Positions 54,401 to 64,000 of a stretch of 64,000 nt of DNA are shown piece by piece. The stretch's first letter is position 1. Each line of letters opens with the position of its first letter. The DNA is from Eleginops maclovinus (Eukaryota > Chordata > Actinopteri > Perciformes > Eleginopidae): NCBI RefSeq assembly GCF_036324505.1, contig NC_086367.1:21280078-21344077 (forward strand). The letters run 5' to 3'. A program made the translations under genes and the position numbers. The notes below the pieces were generated by a model. It saw only the letters and a program-made list of their open reading frames with translations, did not search any database and was not told the DNA's origin.

Positions 54401-57400
54401 AACATCTAAGTTTAAAAATAAGCCACAGCATCACCTAATATAAAGATGCAGTTTACAGCACAGTGCAGCAGTAGAGACACTGATCTGTTCAGGTGAGTTT
54501 CCTGTCGCCTGGATGTCAAACTGCCATAAATCCAGTGGCACGCTCGGACACCACTAAAGCTCCATCACGGCTTCAAGGTCCATTTGATGTTCGTCCTCTT
54601 GGATCATTCGAATGACCAACACAATGCGGTCTCCGTGGTGATGCGATGGTTTAGCTTGATGTTTAACAGAAAGTCTCACCTTCTGCCTCCACACAGACGG
54701 CTCACTGTGGCAAATAATCTGCTGAAGATGGATGGCTGCCATGCCGCCGTCTCCAGGAGCAGTGGAACCATCAGTTCCAGGTAAGAGCAGCAGAGTGACT
54801 AAGATGGATGGATCTCACAGAGCAGGGGCTTTTAAGGTCATCTTGCAGGCGGTTGCACATAAGATCTGAAGCTATCACATTAATTGTTGTCCTATATTCA
54901 TAGACCAAAAATCTGAATAAAGAGTCATTTACCAGCTTTTAAACTCCATGCGAGATAAAACTGAGATGAAGTTTGGATGGAAAAAAACCCCATTACTGTC
55001 TTGAACCAGAATGTCTGTTTTTGCCAGCAGAAACAGACAAACCTGATGTCCAGCAAACCCTAAGAGCAGTTTGTCTTGTTGAATATTTTAGTTATTGCGT
55101 CTCCACTTGATACAGGTAAATCAAAAAGGGTTACTTCCCAGTAGCTTTCAGAAATTCTCCAACGCATATCATTTTGATCACCGTTTTTGTACCAAACTAT
55201 GAGCACTCTCACTGAATTGTACTTATAATGAAAATGGGGTTACAAATGAATCTGCTGCTTCTTCTTGTGTAAAAAAAAAGGATGATGTTTGAGCACCTTA
55301 GATGTGTCATTTGGTGAAATCAAAAATCAGCTTAGGATACAATCATATCTTGCATTGAGGTCATATATTTTCTATTTTACCACCAAACTCCAGTTATTTA
55401 ATCAAACTACCTTTTTTAGGCCAACAAAAGTACCAATCAAATGGAACGATTGAATAGGGAACAGGAATAGTTGTCATGCTTATCTGAGCGTGGTTGCACA
55501 CCGGAAAGTGCCCATAAATATCAGAATCAAACCTAAAACATTAGACTGTGATAGCTTTGTAGTAATATCTCGGTCAAATCTGAGGTGTTCCCCGACCTGC
55601 TGCTGTGGCTCTTCTTGGTTTTTAAAACACAGCGACCCAGATATAATGAAGCTGAGAGGCTCAATGAATCCCCAGCAGCCTCCTGCTTCACACACACACT
55701 CACAGACCTCAGTCCACACACACCTGTTTCCACTGGATCACAAGCAGTAGTCTAACACACTCGAGTGATGATGAAATACTGCTGCAACCTCTGCTGCTGG
55801 ACCAGCTCCCCATGAGTCTGTGGAGTGGCCACATCTCCAAATAATGTTTTCATGTTTCCACGTAGCATTTCATTAGCGCTTTTAGCATGTGTTGTAAATG
55901 TTGATATTTGTGCGCAGTACGAGTAACTCAGATCTTTACAGTCCTTTGATTATGTCCACAAATACTATTCTTGTAACAGCATTATGATATATACTGAAAA
56001 CGCTCTTTCCAGCCCCACACACTGACACAATCAGTCCTTGTTTTTGTATTTTGCCCCAAAGCGATCTTTGATATTGTTCTTACATATTTCATTCTGTTCA
56101 TTACTGACATTCATTATAAAAATGTTCACCTCACCCATCCACTAATGGATTGCACCTGGGCTCAAAATGTTTCCAAACATCTTTACCTGCCTGAAGGAGT
56201 GCTGTTCCATAAAGAATGCTCGGGTGTCAGAAGTTGTCAAATGATTTGCGACGCTATGTGATAACACCATTATCATCCGGACCCTGATGAACCAATCTGA
56301 CATGTTGGAAGCTGTTAAAGACTCTGTCGTTCTGTATCATGTTACGGGGGGGGGGGGGGCTAGCACATGGAGCAGGAGACAGGGAGGAAGCAGGAATGCT
56401 CAGCGGAGCTCCTGAGGACAGCAGGAGAGCCGGATTCCTCCTCAGAGCGACCACGCCTCAGCCTCTCAGCTGGCGGAGCGCCCTCCGACTCCTCCCAGGG
56501 TTAGGGCCGACTCCACATGTTCAAACGGAGATGAAAGGCCCCCGGTAGGAAGGTTGTCAATGCCAATACCAACCGCCTGCCAAGTAAGCCCTGCTCTGCA
56601 CCGCTCTCCCAGATGTTCCTGACACTGAATATTCTCCTGTTCCCCGCTCCCCGGGGACCAGGAGGGAGCCTCCGCTTGACCCCTGCACATCAAAGTGTGG
56701 AGGAGGACTCAAAACAACGAGCACTTCCAAAGAGGGAAGGAGAGGTGTGTGTGTGTGTGTGTGTGTGTGTGTTCGTTCAAGGAGGGTAAGAAGTGGGTTG
56801 GGTCGCTCATCAGAATAGCTGATGTGGGTGTGCCTTCAGAGAGAATGGAAAAGGCTAACGCATACTTTGAGCAAACACCGGCATCCTTCTGCTAACAGTT
56901 TCATTCATACCGTGCCATACTGTACTGTGTACGCATGAGCAGTGATTGATTCCCTGTTCATGTCAACACCCTCTGACTGGTGCTGAAAGTATTCATATCT
57001 GCAAGTAAAAGTACAAATTTAGAAGGGCCGACAGTGATTTTCATTCAGAGTGATATGGAATATTAGATTATTGTCCCTGATGCATTAACACGTTCTGTAT
57101 TTTTTGAAAGGCTTTATTGTCTTCTGCATGAGAAAACGTAAGTCCCGAGCTCCTCCAACAATGCAACATAATATATATTGATGACCCAGTGGGGGTTCTC
57201 CAGGTCAGGAGAAAGTCCAGCTTCCTCCTCCTCCCCTCCGCTACCTCCTCCAGATTGTCCAGTTTTACTCCAACTACAGACCTAGCCTGTCAGTGTCCCT
57301 TTTTGTAGGTGTTTAAATACTCCTTAATTCAAAGTTAAGTTGCCAACTTTTTCCAGAGATTTCAACCATAAATCATGCAGATTGAGGGGTTTTCCCTTCC

Positions 57401-57410
57401 CTGTAATATC

Positions 57411-57594
57411 GGCCAGCTAACCAATCAGAGCAGACTGGGCTCTGGTTTCAGACAGAGGGTGAAAAGAGGTGCTGCAGCACAGGCAGTTTGAGAAAAATAA
57501 AGAGCTTTTTGAGCTTTAAAGCATAGAGACATGTCCCAATAGAAGCACAAAATACAAGATATGAACCTGAGAATGAGCAGAATAGGGCCCCTTT
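57411..57594 (-). mobile_element. Miniature transposon half copy
   Basis: The block from GGCCAGCTAACCAATCAGAG to GAATAGGGCCCCTTTA matches the left half of the family in reverse orientation. The other half is missing. Confidence 0.72.
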
Positions 57595-58960
57595 ACAAAT
57601 AAGGGCTACATCCAGACATCAGGTTATAGTTTCCCCTGGAAATGGTTCCCGTTGCTTTGTGACTTTCTTGCAGCACGTTTGTATTTTTTCTAATTGCTAT
57701 GCATTTGCTGTCAACGTATTGAAAATGATTCTTTATTTGTAAAGAATGAAAAATGAAATTGCTGGATTTAAAATGAGGGTTATAAAACTGTACTGAACAA
57801 TCACATGCCCAGCACACCTTTAGTCAGATGAAAGGGAGGTTTTCCAACAGGAGCCAATGAGTGTGATCCAACCTGGATTGCCTTCTTCTGCTTTTGATCC
57901 AAACATAGAATCAGAAAATATTTGTGTAGGTAAGCAATTGGAAGAAGTAATAAATTAAAACGCACAGGGTGTTCAGTCGGAATACAGAGAAGAGTAACTT
58001 CATCTCCTTTTGAAATCGAATGAGTTTGATGTGGCACGCCTCGCTCACATGCAAACCGCCTGAGGCTGCACATTTTATAGACAAGCCTCAACTGAGAGAG
58101 GAACGCCGTAAGTCCCAACATCATCCACCCATTCATCTCGACAAATGGACTGGATCATGTCAGGGTTTCACTGCACGCTCCTAATGAAAGCTGCGGAGAC
58201 GCCCGTACAGGAAGGAGGAGAGAGGGGCTCATTGTGATGCTGTAACTCATTATGTTCAGGTGCTTACACACTGCGTGCCACACACTGTTAATTTGTCAAG
58301 TGATGTTGGCTTGTATGTTTCCATTAGGCCAGAAAGATAGCCCGGGGGGTGGGGGGGAGCAGGGGTTCCACTGGGCTTGTTGGTCGTAAATCTCACTGTG
58401 GTTTCTGCACTCGCACGTAAAGACGGCAATATCCTGAGCCCGTATCTTAAATCAAATACTGTAATTTAAACAGAACTCTGTTAAACACAAGTTAAAAGAG
58501 AGTTACATATTTTTACAAGACCTGACAAAATATGTGCATGTGAGATACTGGTATTTTTATACATTGGAAGTGTTTGATGTACAGATTAACTTTACAGCAT
58601 TATTTAACCCCCCAAAATAAAGTACTATATCATTAAATATGTCTAATTTCAAATTAAATGCATTTAAAAATATTTTAGCTCTTTCGATTTCATAAATAGT
58701 ATCCATGTATATTAATATATTTAGTGTATATATATTATAATTAAAGGAAATGGAAACACACAACTAACATTGACAGAAATATAGAAAAAAGGACTATAAA
58801 TGTTTACAGTATTTTATTCTAAGGACATGTCAAATATGAATTTATATATAGTCAAATAATATTTATAAAAGCCTGAACATATAAAGTATATATAAGTGAA
58901 TGTTCATATGTAAATATATTCCAATAATATTAAAGTTTATATAAATAAAAGGCTTTTTGG

Positions 58961-59041
58961 ACATAAAGAGCTTGTAAAAAGGTCACAGTAAAAGCACAAA
59001 ATATGAACCTGAAAATTTGCATGAAATGGCCCCTTTTTTAA
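58961..59041 (-). mobile_element. Miniature transposon end fragment
   Basis: The string ACATAAAGAGCTT, then AAATATGAACCTGAAAAT and ATGGCCCCTTTTTTAA, matches the family's outer end. Degenerate and short. Confidence 0.55.
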
Positions 59042-60200
59042 TAATGAAACTGCATCTGACTTTCAGCAGTGTGAACCAGATCTGACTCTCTGACCTTTCA
59101 CTCCCCTCTCTTTCAGCTTGTACTGCACACACACAGACCCACACACACACACACGGCACGGGTCGGGCCTTACGTCATGCCATCAGCACGCTGTGAGGTG
59201 GAGGCCCGGGCGTTTTGGTGAGGCAGCCTGATGGAGCCCTGTGTCATCAGTTGGCCGGAGGTGCAACAATAAGGCTTTAATGCGTGATTAAGTCCCGAAT
59301 CAGCTCTCATTATGAGTGAGCATGTCAACCGTGAGTGCAGCGCGTCGCCCTTTCAGAAACTGAACCCTGCATCCAAATCCACCCCCCACCCCCACACCCC
59401 GCTCTGAACTCGCACACTGGCTCTGCTGCTGCTTCTGTCTTCTTCTGCTTCTTGATTTTAAGCTTCAACACGCAACCTTTCAACATGAGTCAGCACATTT
59501 TGTAGGTAAATTCTCGCACCCCGCTGTCGTTCAACTTAATGAAGCTGTCTGAAACACGGAGCCTGAAGCCGAGCTAGACGCCATCCCAACATGATTACTG
59601 AGCAGTAGATTGGCAATATGTCAATTCCCTATTAAACCAATTCAAAACATTCACCATGAAGTTGGGTTTTTAAATGAGTTTTGTTTGCCCTTGTGTGTTA
59701 CCAATTTGAATTCCCTGTATGGTAATGACCTCTGACCCCCCCTTCAATGAAAACAAGAGCTCAAGTCATTCAAACACCATTGGAAAAAGAACTCATACCT
59801 TCTGCTTGGCTGGAAAATCTCTTGGCTAAAGCGACCTAGAACTGATTCATGCAACAGGACTAGGCTTTCGCTACTGCTAACTAAATGCATTGAGTTCTGA
59901 TCACTTAAATATGTTTCCAATAGTAAACTTATCCATAAATACCTAAATAATCAGACTCCCAGGAGTTCAATGACTTGAGGTGGGTCTCTGGTGGATATCT
60001 TGTAGTTTAAGATAAATAATTGGGTTCTTTTTATAGTTTTTTTTGCATGTTAATTTTCTATAATGGTAGGAACAAGTTTTGCAAATGAGCTTAGGATGAA
60101 CATGTGGTATGCACAATATGAAAAAAAGATACGAACAAATAGAAAGAGTCTCCTAAAAAGAGATGCATCTGTTTCCGTCTGGATCTTTTGCTCCTATAGC

Positions 60201-60407
60201 ACAGGGAGGCTGTGGCACTGTGGGTTAGTGCGTTGATGTGTGGAGTCTGGGAGCACTGCTTCAATCCTCGCTGCAGTCAGCATGATATTGTGTCTCTGGG
60301 CAAGACAGCCCAAATTGCTCCTGTGGGGATTGTCCACAGTATTGAATTTAATGTAAGCCGCTTTGGATAAAAGCCTCTAACAACTGACATGCAATGTAAA
60401 AATGTAA
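60201..60407 (+). mobile_element. tRNA-derived SINE
   Basis: The head has TGTGGCACTGTGGGTTAGTG (A-box region) and GCTTCAATCCTCG (B-box-like). The tail GCCGCTTTGGATAAAAGCCT followed by CTAACAACTGACATGCAATG is the common fish SINE/LINE 3' tail. Moderately diverged. Confidence 0.72.
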
Positions 60408-60414
60408 TGTATAG

Positions 60415-60613
60415 CATGTTGAGGTGTGCCTGTTTCAGGTAAAGAGGGAAACCAGAGAGTTTTTCATGGAGGAAGGTTCCCTTATAGCTGCTGATTTTGA
60501 GCGTGCTTCTGCTTGAATTTAAGGATTAATGGTTTGATGAAGTGTCACCACCCTTGGTCTGCTAAAGCCCTTCTAATAGCTCTTTCCAAATATTTGACAG
60601 TTTTACTGTTTGC
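60415..60613 (+). repeat. Direct duplication, copy 1
   Basis: About 200 nt from CATGTTGAGGTGTGCCTGTT to GACAGTTTTACTGTTTG recur 918 nt downstream with few substitutions. No coding meaning was seen. Confidence 0.85.
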
Positions 60614-60859
60614 CATTCCACTATAAACTTCAATGCTCCAAACTGTTTTCCTGTCTGCTTATCTCCTCATCTTTTCCCGATCAGAGCTTTCGCTTCTTCT
60701 CGTTTATCTCATTGAATCGTCTCCAAAGTGAAACACTGCACTCGTCTGTGTGTTCCTGAATTTGCCTCAGTTGCCTCTGATGTGTCCTTCCGCTCCACTC
60801 CTCTTCCTTATCTCATCAGACTCCATCTGAAATATGGATCCAAAAAAAAAAAGAAAAGA

Positions 60860-61219
60860 GGGGCAGCAGTGGCTCAGTCAGTAGGGACTTGGTCTTGGGA
60901 CCGAAAGGGTCGCCGGTTCACGTCCCGATCGGACCAAAAAAATAAATAAATATGGAGTGAGCTGGAGAGGTGCCAGTTCTCCTCCTAGGCCACTGCCGAG
61001 GTGCCCTTGAGCAAGGCAGCTAACCTCTATCTGCTCCCTTGGCGCCGGGTACCTGGCTGCCTCTGCTCTGCCTCTCTATGTGGGTTGTGTGTGCATGTAT
61101 TTCCTCTGTGTTTGTGCATGTATATCCTCTGTGTGTTTAATGTGTGTCAACACAACAGAGTAGAGAAAGCAATTTCCCTGTAAGGGATTAATAAAGTATG
61201 TCTTCTTCTTCTTCTTCTT
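60860..61219 (+). mobile_element. tRNA-derived SINE with (CTT)n tail
   Basis: The tRNA-like head has TGGCTCAGTCAGTAGG (A box) and GGTTCACGTCC (B box). The body has GAGGTGCCCTTGAGCAAGGC, a core common in teleost SINEs, and the end AAGGGATTAATAAAGTATGT leads into a CTT repeat. It sits between the two direct repeat copies at 60415 and 61333. Confidence 0.77.
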
Positions 61220-61332
61220 CATCTCTCTACACAAACAACGGGCCACACCTGTAACATTAAATCTGCCACCTTCATAAGGAAAGCATCCCTCCACTCCACT
61301 CCCCTCGGGATTTGAGAGTAGCTGAAATAAAA

Positions 61333-61549
61333 CATGTTGAGGTGTGCCTGTTTCAGGTATAGAGGGAAACCAGAGAGTTTTTCATGGAGGAAGGTTCCCT
61401 TATAGCTGCAGTTTTGATGATTTTAGGCGTGCTTCTGCTTGAATTTGAGGATTAATGGTTCATCTTTGGTTTAATGAAGTGTCACCACCCTTGGGCTGCT
61501 AAAGCCCTTCTAATAGCTCTTTCCAAATATTTGACAGTTTTACTGTTTG
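61333..61549 (+). repeat. Direct duplication, copy 2
   Basis: This matches the block at 60415-60613 with small insertions near the middle (TTGATGATTTTAGG and CATCTTTGGTTTAATG regions). The intervening 0.7 kb holds a SINE. Confidence 0.85.
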
Positions 61550-61954
61550 GCTGTCAATCCACAAGCAATTCTTCAGATTGCAGGTTTAGAAATTGTATAT
61601 TCAACTACAAGGAGGTCTGAGGAAGACGGACGTGAGGATTCTTGTAGATTACTCTAAAAGGCCTTTTTCTAATCACCGGCAGATGTTTAATTCTATTTAG
61701 GTTTATTCCCTGATCCCATTTGACTGAAGCCTCCGAGCATGATACGGATGTCTTATTCATTTGCAAGCATGATGTGACTTTCAGCACACATGCAACACAC
61801 ACACAAACATTTATTTTATGATAAACATGAGGTTTCCGATGATTACCATGTGAGACGCAGTCCCTCTGTTGTCCATCTGTGACACACAGTAAACACACAC
61901 ACATATCTGCCAATGCTGTATACTAATACCCACAGTGGAGTAGTACCAGAGTAG

Positions 61955-62488
61955 TTGTTCTCATACCGCCTGCGTTGCAGCACCTCTTTTCACCCTCCGT
62001 CTGAAACCAGAGCCCAGTCTGCTCTGATTGGTTAGCTGGCCAGCTCTGTTGCGATTAGTCAACCGCTTAGAGAGGTCCCGCCCCTTAACCCATTACGTAC
62101 AATCTGGTGGAGCACTAGCGAATTGAGCATGGGTCTTACATAGTGATGTCACTATATTCCGTAAGTGAAAAAGGAGTCCAATGGAGGCGTTTCAGGCGGA
62201 GGGCAGCGTGGGAGAGAAACTCCCTCTGGAGAGAACACAGAACACCTTTCTCAGACCATATTCATGCACACAAACCTATATAACACACTACAGGTTAGGG
62301 AAAACCCCCCAAAAGCCTAACAGGGCCAATCACAACAGAGCCTTCTGGTTTCAGAGGGTGATAGGAGTTGCTGCAGCACAGGCAGTATGAGAAAAAAAAG
62401 AAGTGTTTTTGAACATTAAAGCATGGAGACAGGAGAGACACTGAATACTAATCTGAACCTGAGAATGACCGTATTATGTCCTCTTTAA
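61955..62488. mobile_element. Miniature transposon copy with an inverted second arm
   Basis: The first arm (about 61960-62300) follows the order of the 22134 copy. From about 62325 to 62488 the left-end block recurs in reverse (GCTGCAGCACAGGCAGTATG ... GTCCTCTTTAA), giving a fold-back element. It ends at TTAA. Confidence 0.72.
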
Positions 62489-64000
62489 ATTGTGTTTCTG
62501 CGTGGCTGTGTAATGCTTGTCATGACTTAGGTCAAATCTTACCGATGATTCGCTGACGCTCAGGTATAAACATGGAGTCTAATCGGTGATGGGTTTGGCA
62601 GACCCTCTAATGTTCTGTTTTAGTATCTTCAGTCTGATTGAACACGTCACTGCTGAGTCTGTCTTTTGTAATCTTCCCCACAGGAAAAGCAAACTGATGT
62701 TTGTTTCTTCAGTTTAACCGATGATTCATTGGATTTTTGGTCCCAACACTGAAGACCTACCACTGAAGCGGGGTTAGGCTGTTTGTTGTTTTTCTTCGGA
62801 GATGAACTAAAATGGTATCCGCACTTTTGCAGTAGGTCTGCCAAGCTATTGTACAATCTATACTTCTAACCACAGCAGCTGTCAAAGTAGAGGGAAGTCG
62901 TGTATAAACATGGATCAACCTGACAGGGGAACTGGACCAGCACATAAATCTTCTCCTCAGTTCCTCGGCTTTGATATCCCACAACAGAAAGACCTGTGTT
63001 TTCCCACCCTGCGAGTGAAACCAAAGACCTGAGCGGAATTTGGGCAGGTGGTCGAGGACGGGTTTCTGCTGAACTCGACTTGGAGAAAAGCCTTTGAACT
63101 GAACACCTCTTATCAGGCGTGTTGCTGCGTCCTGCTGCTGGATGGATGGAGGGTGGGATGGATGAATTGTCCTGAAAAGAGAGGGTCACTGCTCTTCAGA
63201 GGGAGCTGAGCTGAGACGGCAGCAGCGATGCTAAGTGGCTCCTGTGAAGGGGCCTTCAGACGTCCAGACGGGGGTTAATGGGCCACTTCACCTCTGAGTT
63301 TCCAGGTCACATCTCAAGATAGACATCAGCTCCGTGACACAGACAAACCCCTCGACCCTCTTAAAGACAAGAGGGGGAGATGATACCTTTCTCTTAAAGA
63401 CAGGAATGTTAAACCCTCTAAGACAACACCTTCCCATGAATGCTTTTAAAACGGCACATATAGTAGTATACCTTTCTTTAAATTAAGCCAATTTCAACAC
63501 CTGAGAAAGCGACTTAAAACTCTGGTTGGATAAACAACGTGTTTACATAAATATATTAAGAATGAGTCCAAATTTAGTTTGGATACAAAATCTATTCAAG
63601 TTAATCTTGACTGGAGTGTATCTGACATCCAGCGACACTCACAAATCTAACATTAATTCCTATATAAAGATTTCTGTCATTTTAAATGGATGGATGTTTT
63701 CAATCCTAATAAAGTGTCAGTCATCTTTGAATTTAAAGTATTTAGATTTTCAAGGATTTTTTTATTTAAAGGGAAATATATAGGGATATTTGGTCCATTG
63801 ATTGCCTGATATAGTATTTTCTACCACCCTTATCCTCCAAAATTGATTTCTGATTATACCGGTGTAACCTACAATGCAAATGCACAAATCTATGGTGGGG
63901 TTAAATCACATTTTATTGACATGAACCAACTTTTTCACCCCATTCTAACACCAGAGGACTCCTTAAAGTTTCCATGGTTTGGCACTTCACTTCTTTCTTC
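62489..64000. other. Distal flank, nothing recognised
   Basis: No coding exon, RNA gene or named repeat was recognised. The last 0.5 kb is AT-rich with only short ORFs. Confidence 0.55.

Larger units (their letters stand above)
51446..60200. other. Downstream intergenic flank, no firm gene
   Basis: No family-level protein match was recognised. The ORFs are short and isolated. A set of splice-site-like segments between 53648 and 54782 could be a transcription unit but is not called. The stretch also holds a GT tract at about 56744-56771, a G-run near 56345, an AT-rich block at 58550-58960 and two miniature transposon fragments. Confidence 0.55.

Noticed and set aside
54554..54742. 62-residue minus-strand ORF ending DLEAVMEL
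   Set aside because: Looks protein-like in composition, but no family, start context or neighbouring exon supports it.

Overview
The window is vertebrate genomic DNA, almost certainly from a teleost fish. Evidence: long introns with consensus GT-AG sites, many (CA)n/(GT)n tracts, tRNA-derived SINEs with typical fish 3' tails, a Tc1-like transposon remnant, and a TTAA-associated miniature transposon family present in about ten copies. No bacterial, plasmid, CRISPR or viral gene content was seen.

One gene dominates: a complete Jagged-family Notch ligand on the + strand, read here as jag2. All 26 coding exons were placed from 3309 to 47645. They join into 3750 nt, giving a predicted 1249-residue protein: signal peptide, MNLL/C2-like N-terminus, DSL domain, 16 EGF-like repeats, cysteine-rich/VWC region, one transmembrane helix and a short basic/acidic cytoplasmic tail. 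Exon lengths from exon 5 onward repeat the known JAG1/JAG2 pattern (61, 131, 120, 114, 114, 114, 47, 174, 151, 165, 114, 114, 114, 117, 28, 86, 114 ...), which strongly supports the model. JAG2 rather than JAG1 identity rests mainly on EGF6 and on the transmembrane/juxtamembrane segment. Which fish ohnolog (jag2a or jag2b) cannot be decided here.

Layout: 1-2900 upstream flank with no gene seen; about 2920-3308 promoter and 5' UTR, with two inverted CCAAT boxes, a GC box, a CTCF-like motif and two upstream ORFs; 3309-47645 jag2, with very large introns 2 (14.3 kb) and 3 (5.9 kb); 47646 to possibly 50.65 kb 3' UTR and flank, with candidate poly(A) signals, a back-to-back pair of Pumilio-type sites and an antisense SINE; 50.7-51.45 kb a 264-bp tandem repeat; 51.45-64 kb gene-poor flank with SINEs, miniature transposon copies and a 0.2-kb direct duplication.

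The most unusual items are a perfect 23+1+23 nt palindrome in intron 24, altered calcium-binding motifs in EGF8 and EGF9, an extra cysteine between the C2-like and DSL domains, a miniature transposon starting about 12 nt past the exon 18 donor, and CA repeats just past the exon 14 and exon 24 donors. No previously undescribed multi-gene system was found.
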